Below, piece after piece: positions 11,001 through 23,640 of a stretch of 64,000 nt of DNA. Below the pieces are notes generated by a model. The model saw only the letters and a list, made by a program, of their open reading frames with translations, was not told the origin of the DNA and ran no database searches. This DNA is from Antitrichia curtipendula (taxonomy: Eukaryota; Streptophyta; Bryopsida; Hypnales; Leucodontaceae): NCBI GenBank assembly GCA_951230915.1, contig OX579637.1, positions 16,182,001 to 16,246,000 of the forward strand, read 5' to 3'. The translations under genes and the position numbers were made by a program. Each line of letters opens with the position of its first letter. The first letter of the stretch is position 1.

Positions 11001-13086
11001 GGACGTGCGATTTCCTTGCAATTAATTATCAAATTAATATTTGTGGGCATTTAAGTACTTGAGGGTAACTATTTGCAATTTGTACGATTTGTGTGAAGTC
11101 TCTTTCAAACTGAAAGTCTATGACATTTGATGTTTGACAACATTAAAGTACAGATTGGACCTTATTCTCTATTTTTTGGAATTGACGTGCGATTGGATTG
11201 CAATTACACATCAAATTAATATTTGTGGGCATTTAGGTACTTGAGGGTAACTATTTGCAACTTGTACGATTTGTGTGAAGTCTCTTTCAAAATGAAATTC
11301 TATGACATTTGATGTTTGACACCATTAAAGTACAGATTGGACCTTATTCTGTATTCTTTTGAATGGACGTGCGATTGGATTGCAATTACATATCAAATTA
11401 ATATTTGTGGGCATTTAGGTACTTGAGGGTAACTATTTGCAACTTGTACGATTTGTGTGAAGTCTCTTTCAAAATGAAATTCTATGACATTTGATGTTTG
11501 ACACCATTAAAGTACAGATTGGACCTTATTCTCTATTCTTTTGAATGGACGTGCGATTGGCTTGCAATTAATTATCAAATTAATATTTGTGGGCATTTAA
11601 GTACTTGAGGGTAACTATTTGCAACTTGTACGATTTGTGTGAAGTCTGTTTCAAACTGAAATTCTATGACATTTGATGTTTGACACCATTAAAGTACAGA
11701 TTGGACCTTATTCTCTATTTTTTGGAATTGACGTGCGATTGGATTGCAATTACATATCAAATTAATATTTGTGGGCATTTAGGTACTTGAGGGTAACTAT
11801 TTGCAACTTGTACGATTTGTGTGAAGTCTCTTTCAAAATGAAATTCTATGACATTTGATGTTTGACACCATTAAAGTACAGATTGGACCTTATTCTGTAT
11901 TCTTTTGAATGGACGTGCGATTGGCTTGCAATTAATTATCAAATTAATATTTGTGGGCATTTAAGTACTTGAGGGTAACTATTTGCAACTTGTACGATTT
12001 GTGTGAAGTCTCTTTCAAACTGAAATTCTATGACATTTGATGTTTGACACCATTAAAGTACAGATTGGCCCTTATTCTCTATTTTTTGGAATTGACGTGC
12101 GATTGGATTGCAATTACATATCAAATTAATATTTGTGGGCATTTAGGTACTTGAGGGTAACTATTTGCAACTTGTACGATTTGTGTGAAGTCTCTTTCAA
12201 AATGAAATTCTATGACATTTGATGTTTGACACCATTAAAGTACAGATTGGACCTTATTCTCTATTCTTTTGAATGGACGTGCGATTGGCTTGCAATTAAT
12301 TATCAAATTAATATTTGTGGGCATTTAAGTACTTGAGGGTAACTATTTGCAACTTGTACGATTTGTGTGAAGTCTGTTTCAAACTGAAATTCTATGACAT
12401 TTGATGTTTGACACCATTAAAGTACAGATTGGACCTTATTCTCTATTTTTTGGAATTGACGTGCGATTGGATTGCAATTACATATCAAATTAATATTTGT
12501 GGGCATTTAGGTATTTGAGGGTAACTATTTGCAACTTGTACGATTTGTGTGAAGTCTGTTTCAAACTGAAATTCTATGACATTTGATGTTTGACACCATT
12601 AAAGTACAGATTGGACCTTATTCTCTATTTTTTGGAATTGACGTGCGATTGGATTGCAATTACACATCAAATTAATATTTGTGGGCATTTAGGTACTTGA
12701 GGGTAACTATTTGCAACTTGTACGATTTGTCTGAAGTCTCTTTCAAACTGAAATTCTATGACATTTGATGTTTGACACCATTAAAGTACAGGTTGGACCT
12801 TATTCTGTATTCTTTTGAATGGACGTGCGATTGGCTTGCAATTACACATCAAATTAATATTTGTGGGCATTTAGGTACTTGAGGGTAACTATTTGCAATT
12901 TGTACGATTTGTGTGAAGTCTCTTTCAAACTGAAAGTCTATGACATTTGATGTTTGACACCATTAAAGTACAGATTGGACCTTATTCTCTATTCTTTTGA
13001 ATGGACGTGCGATTGGCTTGCAATTAATTATCAAATTAATATTTGTGGGCATTTAAGTACTTGAGGGTAACTATTTGCAACTTGTA
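8010..13086 (+). repeat. Mixed domain with GATTGGCCC and GTATTTGATGG monomers
   Basis: About 28 monomers in which several types recur without a clean period: GATTGGCCCTTATT (9338, 10063, 12065), GGTATTTGATGG (9057 and 9417), TTTTCTATTCTTTTGAATTG (9162, 9529, 9892), TTTGTGAGCATTT (8494, 10495) and CGATTTCCTTGC (11007). TTGTACGATTTGTGTG copies that begin CAATTTG nearly always carry GAAAGTC. The copy at 11085 has GACAACATT. The same set of types in similar order occurs at about 42.4-46.5 kb, so the two stretches are diverged relatives about 34 kb apart. Confidence 0.7.
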
Positions 13087-14283
13087 CGATTTGTGTGAAG
13101 TCTGTTTCAAACTGAAATTCTATGACATTTGATGTTTGACACCATTAAAGTACAGATTGGCCCTTATTCTCTATTTTTTGGATTTGACGTGCGATTGGAT
13201 TGCAATTACATATCAAATTAATATTTGTGGGCATTTAGGTACTTGAGGGTAACTATTTGCAACTTGTACGATTTGTGTGAAGTCTCTTTCAAAATGAAAT
13301 TCTATGACATTTGATGTTTGACACCATTAAAGTACAGATTGGACCTTATTCTCTATTCTTTTGAATGGACGTGCGATTTCCTTGCAATTAATTATCAAAT
13401 TAATATTTGTGGGCATTTAAGTACTTGAGGGTAACTATTTGCAACTTGTACGATTTGTGTGAAGTCTGTTTCAAACTGAAATTCTATGACATTTGATGTT
13501 TGACACCATTAAAGTACAGATTGGACCTTATTCTCTATTTTTTGGAATTGACGTGCGATTGGATTGCAATTACATATCAAATTAATATTTGTGGGCATTT
13601 AGGTACTTGAGGGTAACTATTTGCAACTTGTACGATTTGTCTGAAGTCTCTTTCAAAATGAAATTCTATAACATTTGATGTTTGACACCATTAAAGTACA
13701 GGTTGGACCTTATTCTGTATTCTTTTGAATGGACGTGCGATTGGCTTGCAATTAATTATCAAATTAATATTTGTGGGCATTTAAGTACTTGAGGGTAACT
13801 ATTTGCAATTTGTACGATTTGTGTGAAGTCTCTTTCAAACTGAAAGTCTATGACATTTGATGTTTGACACCATTAAAGTACAGATTGGACCTTATTCTCT
13901 ATTCTTTGGAATTGACGTGCGATTGGATTGCAATTACATATCAAATTAATATTTGTGGGCATTTAGGTATTTGAGGGTAACTATTTGCAACTTGTACGAT
14001 TTGTCTGAAGTCTCTTTCAAAATGAAATTCTATGACATTTGATGTTTGACACCATTAAAGTACAGATTGGACCTTATTCTCTATTCTTTTGAATTGACGT
14101 GCGATTGGCTTGCAATTAATTATCAAATTAATATTTGTGGGCATTTAAGTACTTGAGGGTAACTATTTGCAACTTGTACGATTTGTGTGAAGTCTGTTTC
14201 AAACTGAAATTCTATGACATTTGATGTTTGACACCATTAAAGTACAGGTTGGACCTTATTCTCTATTTTTTGGAATTGACGTG
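12940..14283 (+). repeat. Seven-monomer block, copy 1 (partner 2911 bp downstream)
   Basis: The monomer order here, from the GATTGGCCC copy at 13087 through CGATTTCCTTGC (13373), the TTTTTTGG copy, the CTGTATT copy, the CAATTTG/GAAAGTC copy, the CTTTTGAATTG copy and the AGGTTGG/TTTTTTGG copy, recurs at 15851-17194. The spacing from CGATTTCC to CGATTTCC is 2911 bp, 16 monomers. The pair differs at several places, for example GGATTTGACG here, ATAACATTTG here, and AATTAATTATC versus ATTACACATC in the CTGTATT copy. The match ends at 14284, where this copy has GACGTGGG and the partner GACGTGCG. Confidence 0.75.
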
Positions 14284-14724
14284 GGATTGGATTGCAATTA
14301 CATATCAAATTAATATTTGTGGGCATTTAGGTACTTGAGGGTAACTATTTGCAACTTGTACGATTTGTCTGAAGTCTCTTTCAAAATGAAATTCTATGAC
14401 ATTTGATGTTTGACACCATTAAAGTACAGATTGGACCTTATTCTCTATTTTTTGGAATTGACGTGCGATTGGATTGCAATTACATATCAAATTAATATTT
14501 GTGGGCATTTAGGTACTTGAGGGTAACTATTTGCAACTTGTACGATTTGTCTGAAGTCTCTTTCAAACTGAAATTCTATGACATTTGATGTTTGACACCA
14601 TTAAAGTACAGGTTGGACCTTATTCTGTATTCTTTTGAATGGACGTGCGATTGGCTTGCAATTACACATCAAATTAATATTTGTGGGCATTTAGGTACTT
14701 GAGGGTAACTATTTGCAACTTGTA

Positions 14725-15813
14725 CGATTTGTATGAAGTCTGTTTCAAACTGAAATTCTATGACATTTGATGTTTGACACCATTAAAGTACAGGTTGCAC
14801 TTATTCTATATTCTTTTGAATGGACGTGCGATTGGATTGCAATTACATATCAAATTAATATTTGTGGGCATTTAGGTACTTGAGGGTAACTATTTGCAAC
14901 TTGTACGATTTGTCTGAAGTCTCTTTCAAAATGAAATTCTATGACATTTGATGTTTGACACCATTAAAGTACAGATTGGACCTTATTCTCTATTCTTTTG
15001 AATGGACGTGCGATTGGCTTGCAATTAATTATCAAATTAATATTTGTGGGCATTTAAGTACTTGAGGGTAACTATTTGCAACTTGTACGATTTGTGTGAA
15101 GTCTCTTTCAAAATGAAATTCTATGACATTTGATGTTTGACACCATTAAAGTACAGATTGGACCTTATTCTCTATTCTTTTGAATGGACGTGCGATTGGC
15201 TTGCAATTAATTATCAAATTAATATTTGTGGGCATTTAAGTACTTGAGGGTAACTATTTGCAACTTGTACGATTTGTGTGAAGTCTGTTTCAAACTGAAA
15301 TTCTATGACATTTGATGTTTGACACCATTAAAGTACAGGTTGGACCTTATTCTCTATTTTTTGGAATTGACGTGCGATTGGGTTGCAATTACATATCAAA
15401 TTAATATTTGTGCGCATTTAAGTACTTGAGGGTAACTATTTGCAACTTGTACGATTTGTCTGAAGTCTCTTTCAAAATGAAATTCTATGACATTTGATGT
15501 TTGACACCATTAAAGTACAGGTTGGACCTTATTCTGTATTCTTTTGAATGGACGTGCGATTGGCTTGCAATTACACATCAAATTAATATTTGTGGGCATT
15601 TAGGTACTTGAGGGTAACTATTTGCAATTTGTACGATTTGTGTGAAGTCTCTTTCAAACTGAAAGTCTATGACATTTGATGTTTGACACCATTAAAGTAC
15701 AGATTGGACCTTATTCTCTATTCTTTGGAATTGACGTGCGATTGGATTGCAATTACAGATCAAATTAATATTTGTGGGCATTTAGGTACTTGAGGGTAAC
15801 TATTTGCAACTTG
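14725..15813 (+). repeat. Six-monomer module with GGTTGCAC and GTGCGCATTT copies
   Basis: Order of copies: GGTTGCAC (14725), two successive AATTAATTATC copies (14906, 15088), a GGGTTGC/GTGCGCATTT copy (15270), a CTGTATT copy and a CAATTTG/GAAAGTC copy. The module recurs from 17818, with GGGTTGC at 15380 and 18473, a spacing of 3093 bp or 17 monomers. A third relative lies at 39464. Confidence 0.75.
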
Positions 15814-15850
15814 TACGATTTGTGTGAAGTCTCTTTCAAAATGAAATTCT

Positions 15851-17194
15851 ATGACATTTGATGTTTGACACCATTAAAGTACAGATTGGACCTTATTCTC
15901 TATTCTTTTGAATGGACGTGCGATTGGCTTGCAATTAATTATCAAATTAATATTTGTGGGCATTTAAGTACTTGAGGGTAACTATTTGCAACTTGTACGA
16001 TTTGTGTGAAGTCTGTTTCAAACTGAAATTCTATGACATTTGATGTTTGACACCATTAAAGTACAGATTGGCCCTTATTCTCTATTTTTTGGAATTGACG
16101 TGCGATTGGATTGCAATTACATATCAAATTAATATTTGTGGGCATTTAGGTACTTGAGGGTAACTATTTGCAACTTGTACGATTTGTGTGAAGTCTCTTT
16201 CAAAATGAAATTCTATGACATTTGATGTTTGACACCATTAAAGTACAGATTGGACCTTATTCTCTATTCTTTTGAATGGACGTGCGATTTCCTTGCAATT
16301 AATTATCAAATTAATATTTGTGGGCATTTAAGTACTTGAGGGTAACTATTTGCAACTTGTACGATTTGTGTGAAGTCTGTTTCAAACTGAAATTCTATGA
16401 CATTTGATGTTTGACACCATTAAAGTACAGATTGGACCTTATTCTCTATTTTTTGGAATTGACGTGCGATTGGATTGCAATTACATATCAAATTAATATT
16501 TGTGGGCATTTAGGTACTTGAGGGTAACTATTTGCAACTTGTACGATTTGTCTGAAGTCTCTTTCAAAATGAAATTCTATGACATTTGATATTTGACACC
16601 ATTAAAGTACAGGTTGGACCTTATTCTGTATTCTTTTGAATGGACGTGCGATTGGCTTGCAATTACACATCAAATTAATATTTGTGGGCATTTAGGTACT
16701 TGAGGGTAACTATTTGCAATTTGTACGATTTGTGTGAAGTCTCTTTCAAACTGAAAGTCTATGACATTTGATGTTTGACACCATTAAAGTACAGATTGGA
16801 CCTTATTCTCTATTCTTTGGAATTGACGTGCGATTGGATTGCAATTACATATCAAATTAATATTTGTGGGCATTTAGGTATTTGAGGGTAACTATTTGCA
16901 ACTTGTACGATTTGTCTGAAGTCTCTTTCAAAATGAAATTCTATGACATTTGATGTTTGACACCATTAAAGTACAGATTGGACCTTATTCTCTATTCTTT
17001 TGAATTGACGTGCGATTGGCTTGCAATTAATTATCAAATTAATATTTGTGGGCATTTAAGTACTTGAGGGTAACTATTTGCAACTTGTACGATTTGTGTG
17101 AAGTCTGTTTCAAACTGAAATTCTATGACATTTGATGTTTGACACCATTAAAGTACAGGTTGGACCTTATTCTCTATTTTTTGGAATTGACGTG
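15851..17194 (+). repeat. Seven-monomer block, copy 2
   Basis: Partner of the 12940-14283 block, displaced by 2911 bp. Key copies are GATTGGCCC (15998), CGATTTCCTTGC (16282), GATATTTGACACC (16570, private to this copy) and CTTTTGAATTG (about 17000). It is followed by the first TCTCTTTTGAACTG monomer of the window at 17272, a type typical of the core. Confidence 0.75.
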
Positions 17195-17817
17195 CGATTG
17201 GATTGCAATTACATATCAAATTAATATTTGTGGGCATTTAGGTACTTGAGGGTAACTATTTGCAACTTGTACGATTTGTCTGAAGTCTCTTTTGAACTGA
17301 AATTCTATGACATTTGATGTTTGACACCATTAAAGTACAGATTGGACCTTATTCTCTATTTTTTGGAATTGACGTGCGATTGGATTGCAATTACATATCA
17401 AATTAATATTTGTGGGCATTTAGGTACTTGAGGGTAACTATTTGCAACTTGTACGATTTGTCTGAAGTCTCTTTCGAACTGAAATTCTATGACATTTGAT
17501 GTTTGACACCATTAAAGTACAGATTGGACCTTATTCTCTATTCTTTGGAATTGACGTGCGATTGGATTGCAATTACATATCAAATTAATATTTGTGGGCA
17601 TTTAGGTACTTGAGGGTAACTATTTGCAACTTGTACGATTTGTGTGAAGTCTGTTTCAAACTGAAATTCTATGACATTTGATGTTTGACACCATTAAAGT
17701 ACAGGTTGGACCTTATTCTGTATTCTTTTGAATGGACGTGCGATTGGCTTGCAATTACACATCAAATTAATATTTGTGGGCATTTAGGTACTTGAGGGTA
17801 ACTATTTGCAACTTGTA

Positions 17818-19272
17818 CGATTTGTGTGAAGTCTGTTTCAAACTGAAATTCTATGACATTTGATGTTTGACACCATTAAAGTACAGGTTGCACTTATTCT
17901 ATATTCTTTTGAATGGACGTGCGATTGGATTGCAATTACATATCAAATTAATATTTGTGGGCATTTAGGTACTTGAGGGTAACTATTTGCAACTTGTACG
18001 ATTTGTCTGAAGTCTCTTTCAAAATGAAATTCTATGACATTTGATGTTTGACACCATTAAAGTACAGATTGGACCTTATTCTCTATTCTTTTGAATGGAC
18101 GTGCGATTGGCTTGCAATTAATTATCAAATTAATATTTGTGGGCATTTAAGTACTTGAGGGTAACTATTTGCAACTTGTACGATTTGTGTGAAGTCTCTT
18201 TCAAAATGAAATTCTATGACATTTGATGTTTGACACCATTAAAGTACAGATTGGACCTTATTCTCTATTCTTTTGAATGGACGTGCGATTGGCTTGCAAT
18301 TAATTATCAAATTAATATTTGTGGGCATTTAAGTACTTGAGGGTAACTATTTGCAACTTGTACGATTTGTGTGAAGTCTGTTTCAAACTGAAATTCTATG
18401 ACATTTGATGTTTGACACCATTAAAGTACAGGTTGGACCTTATTCTCTATTTTTTGGAATTGACGTGCGATTGGGTTGCAATTACATATCAAATTAATAT
18501 TTGTGCGCATTTAAGTACTTGAGGGTAACTATTTGCAACTTATACGATTTGTCTGAAGTCTCTTTCAAAATGAAATTCTATGACATTTGATGTTTGACAC
18601 CATTAAAGTACAGGTTGGACCTTATTCTGTATTCTTTTGAATGGACGTGCGATTGGCTTGCAATTAATTATCAAATTAATATTTGTGGGCATTTAGGTAC
18701 TTGAGGGTAACTATTTGCAATTTGTACGATTTGTGTGAAGTCTCTTTCAAACTGAAAGTCTATGACATTTGATGTTTGACACCATTAAAGTACAGATTGG
18801 ACCTTATTCTCTATTCTTTGGAATTGACGTGCGATTGGATTGCAATTACATATCAAATTAATATTTGTGGGCATTTAGGTATTTGAGGGTAACTATTTGC
18901 AACTTGTACGATTTGTCTGAAGTCTCTTTCAAAATGAAATTCTATGACATTTGATGTTTGACACCATTAAAGTACAGATTGGACCTTATTCTCTATTCTT
19001 TTGAATTGACGTGCGATTGGCTTGCAATTAATTATCAAATTAATATTTGTGGGCATTTAAGTACTTGAGGGTAACTATTTGCAACTTGTACGATTTGTGT
19101 GAAGTCTGTTTCAAACTGAAATTCTATGACATTTGATGTTTGACACCATTAAAGTACAGGTTGGACCTTATTCTCTATTTTTTGGAATTGACGTGGGATT
19201 GGATTGCAATTACATATCAAATTAATATTTTTGGGCATTTAGGTACTTGAGGGTAACTATTTGCAACTTGTA
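17818..19272 (+). repeat. Eight-monomer module, copy with a distant partner at 39464
   Basis: GGTTGCAC, two AATTAATTATC copies, the GGGTTGC/GTGCGCATTT copy, a CTGTATT copy, the CAATTTG/GAAAGTC copy, the CTTTTGAATTG copy and the GACGTGGG copy follow each other here and again at 39464-40918. GGGTTGC (18473 and 40119) and GACGTGGG (19193 and 40839) are both displaced by 21646 bp, so the intervening length is a whole number (119) of monomers. Local differences include TTATACG at 18541 and TTTTTGGGCATTT near 19229. Confidence 0.75.
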
Positions 19273-19818
19273 CGATTTGTCTGAAGTCTCTTTCAAAATG
19301 AAATTCTATGACATTTGATGTTTGACACCATTAAAGTACAGATTGGACCTTATTCTCTATTCTTTTGAATTGACGTGCGATTGGCTTGCAATTAATTATC
19401 AAATTAATATTTGTGGGCATTTAAGTACTTGAGGGTAACTATTTGCAACTTGTACGATTTGTGTGAAGTCTCTTTCAAACTGAAAGTCTATGACATTTGA
19501 TGTTTGACACCATTAAAGTACAGATTGGACCTTATTCTCTATTCTTTGGAATTGACGTGCGATTGGATTGCAATTACAGATCAAATTAATATTTGTGGGC
19601 ATTTAGGTATTTGAGGGTAACTATTTGCAACTTGTACGATTTGTCTGAAGTCTCTTTCAAAATGAAATTCTATGACATTTGATGTTTGACACCATTAAAG
19701 TACAGATTGGACCTTATTCTCTATTCTTTGGAATTGACGTGCGATTGGCTTGCAATTAATTATCAAATTAATATTTGTGGGCATTTAAGTACTTGAGGGT
19801 AACTATTTGCAACTTGTA
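19273..19818 (+). repeat. Three linking monomers before the core HORs
   Basis: Copies at 19273 (CTTTTGAATTG), 19455 (GAAAGTC with ACAGATC, but with the normal CAACTTG rather than CAATTTG) and 19637 (CTTTGGAATTG joined to AATTAATTATC) are unusual combinations of variants otherwise found in separate monomer types. They look like recombinants. The GACGTGGG copies on either side (19193 and 19921) are 728 bp apart. Confidence 0.6.
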
Positions 19819-22800
19819 CGATTTGTGTGAAGTCTGTTTCAAACTGAAATTCTATGACATTTGATGTTTGACACCATTAAAGTACAGGTTGGACCTTATT
19901 CTCTATTTTTTGGAATTGACGTGGGATTGGATTGCAATTACATATCAAATTAATATTTGTGGGCATTTAGGTACTTGAGGGTAACTATTTGCAACTTGTA
20001 CGATTTGTCTGAAGTCTCTTTTGAACTGAAATTCTATGACATTTGATGTTTGACACCATTAAAGTACAGATTGGACCTTATTCTCTATTTTTTGGAATTG
20101 ACGTGCGATAGGATTGCAATTACATATCAAATTAATATTTGTGGGCATTTAGGTACTTGAGGGTAACTATTTGCAACTTGTACGATTTGTCTGAAGTCTC
20201 TTTCGAACTGAAATTCTATGACATTTGATGTTTGACACCATTAAAGTACAGATTGGACCTTATTCTCTATTCTTTGGAATGGACGTGCGATTGGATTGCA
20301 ATTACATATCAAATTAATATTTGTGGGCATTTAGGTACTTGAGGGTAACTATTTGCAACTTGTACGATTTGTCTGAAGTCTCTTTCAAACTGAAATTCTA
20401 TGACATTTGATGTTTGACACCATTAAAGTACAGGTTGGACCTTATTCTGTATTCTTTTGAATGGACGTGCGATTGGCTTGCAATTACACATCAAATTAAT
20501 ATTTGTGGGCATTTAGGTACTTGAGGGTAACTATTTGCAACTTGTACGATTTGTGTGAAGTCTGTTTCAAACTGAAATTCTATGACATTTGATGTTTGAC
20601 ACCATTAAAGTACAGGTTGCACTTATTCTATATTCTTTTGAATGGACGTGCGATTGGATTGCAATTACATATCAAATTAATATTTGTGGGCATTTAGGTA
20701 CTTGAGGGTAACTATTTGCAACTTGTACGATTTGTCTGAAGTCTCTTTCAAAATGAAATTCTATGACATTTGATGTTTGACACCATTAAAGTACAGATTG
20801 GACCTTATTCTCTATTCTTTTGAATGGACGTGCGATTGGCTTGCAATTAATTATCAAATTAATATTTGTGGGCATTTAAGTACTTGAGGGTAACTATTTG
20901 CAACTTGTACGATTTGTGTGAAGTCTCTTTCAAAATGAAATTCTATGACATTTGATGTTTGACACCATTAAAGTACAGATTGGACCTTATTCTCTATTCT
21001 TTTGAATGGACGTGCGATTGGCTTGCAATTAATTATCAAATTAATATTTGTGGGCATTTAAGTACTTGAGGGTAACTATTTGCAACTTGTACGATTTGTG
21101 TGAAGTCTGTTTCAAACTGAAATTCTATGACATTTGATGTTTGACACCATTAAAGTACAGGTTGGACCTTATTCTCTATTTTTTGGAATTGACGTGGGAT
21201 TGGATTGCAATTACATATCAAATTAATATTTGTGGGCATTTAGGTACTTGAGGGTAACTATTTGCAACTTGTACGATTTGTCTGAAGTCTCTTTTGAACT
21301 GAAATTCTATGACATTTGATGTTTGACACCATTAAAGTACAGATTGGACCTTATTCTCTATTTTTTGGAATTGACGTGCGATTGGATTGCAATTACATAT
21401 CAAATTAATATTTGTGGGCATTTAGGTACTTGAGGGTAACTATTTGCAACTTGTACGATTTGTCTGAAGTCTCTTTCAAACTGAAATTCTATGACATTTG
21501 ATGTTTGACACCATTAAAGTACAGATTGGACCTTATTCTCTATTCTTTGGAATGGACGTGCGATTGGATTGCAATTACATATCAAATTAATATTTGTGGG
21601 CATTTAGGTACTTGAGGGTAACTATTTGCAACTTGTACGATTTGTCTGAAGTCTCTTTCAAACTGAAATTCTATGACATTTGATGTTTGACACCATTAAA
21701 GTACAGGTTGGACCTTATTCTGTATTCTTTTGAATGGACGTGCGATTGGCTTGCAATTACACATCAAATTAATATTTGTGGGCATTTAGGTACTTGAGGG
21801 TAACTATTTGCAACTTGTACGATTTGTGTGAAGTCTGTTTCAAACTGAAATTCTATGACATTTGATGTTTGACACCATTAAAGTACAGGTTGCACTTATT
21901 CTATATTCTTTTGAATGGACGTGCGATTGGATTGCAATTACATATCAAATTAATATTTGTGGGCATTTAGGTACTTGAGGGTAACTATTTGCAACTTGTA
22001 CGATTTGTCTGAAGTCTCTTTCAAAATGAAATTCTATGACATTTGATGTTTGACACCATTAAAGTACAGATTGGACCTTATTCTCTATTCTTTTGAATGG
22101 ACGTGCGATTGGCTTGCAATTAATTATCAAATTAATATTTGTGGGCATTTAAGTACTTGAGGGTAACTATTTGCAACTTGTACGATTTGTGTGAAGTCTC
22201 TTTCAAAATGAAATTCTATGACATTTGATGTTTGACACCATTAAAGTACAGATTGGACCTTATTCTCTATTCTTTTGAATGGACGTGCGATTGGCTTGCA
22301 ATTAATTATCAAATTAATATTTGTGGGCATTTAAGTACTTGAGGGTAACTATTTGCAACTTGTACGATTTGTGTGAAGTCTGTTTCAAACTGAAATTCTA
22401 TGACATTTGATGTTTGACACCATTAAAGTACAGGTTGGACCTTATTCTCTATTTTTTGGAATTGACGTGGGATTGGATTGCAATTACATATCAAATTAAT
22501 ATTTGTGGGCATTTAGGTACTTGAGGGTAACTATTTGCAACTTGTACGATTTGTCTGAAGTCTCTTTTGAACTGAAATTCTATGACATTTGATGTTTGAC
22601 ACCATTAAAGTACAGATTGGACCTTATTCTCTATTTTTTGGAATTGACGTGCGATTGGATTGCAATTACATATCAAATTAATATTTGTGGGCATTTAGGT
22701 ACTTGAGGGTAACTATTTGCAACTTGTACGATTTGTCTGAAGTCTCTTTCGAACTGAAATTCTATGACATTTGATGTTTCACACCATTAAAGTACAGATT

Positions 22801-23640
22801 GGACCTTATTCTCTATTCTTTGGAATGGACGTGCGATTGGATTGCAATTACATATCAAATTAATATTTGTGGGCATTTAGGTACTTGAGGGTAACTATTT
22901 GCAACTTGTACGATTTGTCTGAAGTCTCTTTCAAACTGAAATTCTATGACATTTGATGTTTGACACCATTAAAGTACAGGTTGGACCTTATTCTGTATTC
23001 TTTTGAATGGACGTGCGATTGGCTTGCAATTACACATCAAATTAATATTTGTGGGCATTTAGGTACTTGAGGGTAACTATTTGCAACTTGTACGATTTGT
23101 GTGAAGTCTGTTTCAAACTGAAATTCTATGACATTTGATGTTTGACACCATTAAGGTACAGGTTGCACTTATTCTATATTCTTTTGAATGGACGTGCGAT
23201 TGGATTGCAATTACATATCAAATTAATATTTGTGGGCATTTAGGTACTTGAGGGTAACTATTTGCAACTTGTACGATTTGTCTGAAGTCTCTTTCAAAAT
23301 GAAATTCTATGACATTTGATGTTTGACACCATTAAAGTACAGATTGGACCTTATTCTCTATTCTTTTGAATGGACGTGCGATTGGCTTGCAATTAATTAT
23401 CAAATTAATATTTGTGGGCATTTAAGTACTTGAGGGTAACTATTTGCAACTTGTACGATTTGTGTGAAGTCTCTTTCAAAATGAAATTCTATGACATTTG
23501 ATGTTTGACACCATTAAAGTACAGATTGGACCTTATTCTCTATTCTTTTGAATTGACGTGCGATTGGCTTGCAATTAATTATCAAATTAATATTTGTGGG
23601 CATTTAAGTACTTGAGGGTAACTATTTGCAACTTGTACGA
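19819..23640 (+). repeat. Higher-order repeat, 7 monomers, 1273 bp, 3 copies
   Basis: Units begin at the AGGTTGG/TTTTTTGG/GACGTGGG monomer at 19819, 21092 and 22365, each 1273 bp apart (six 182-bp copies and one 181-bp GGTTGCAC copy). Order: GACGTGGG copy, TCTTTTGAACTG copy, CTTTGGAATGG copy, CTGTATT/ATTACACATC copy, TCTGTTTCAAACTG/GGTTGCAC copy, two AATTAATTATC copies. Unit-specific changes: GCGATAGG at 20106 in unit 1; TTTCAAACTG replacing TTTCGAACTG in unit 2; GTTTCACACC (22776) and TTAAGG (23151) in unit 3. Unit 3 is also the start of the 11-mer described next. Confidence 0.88.
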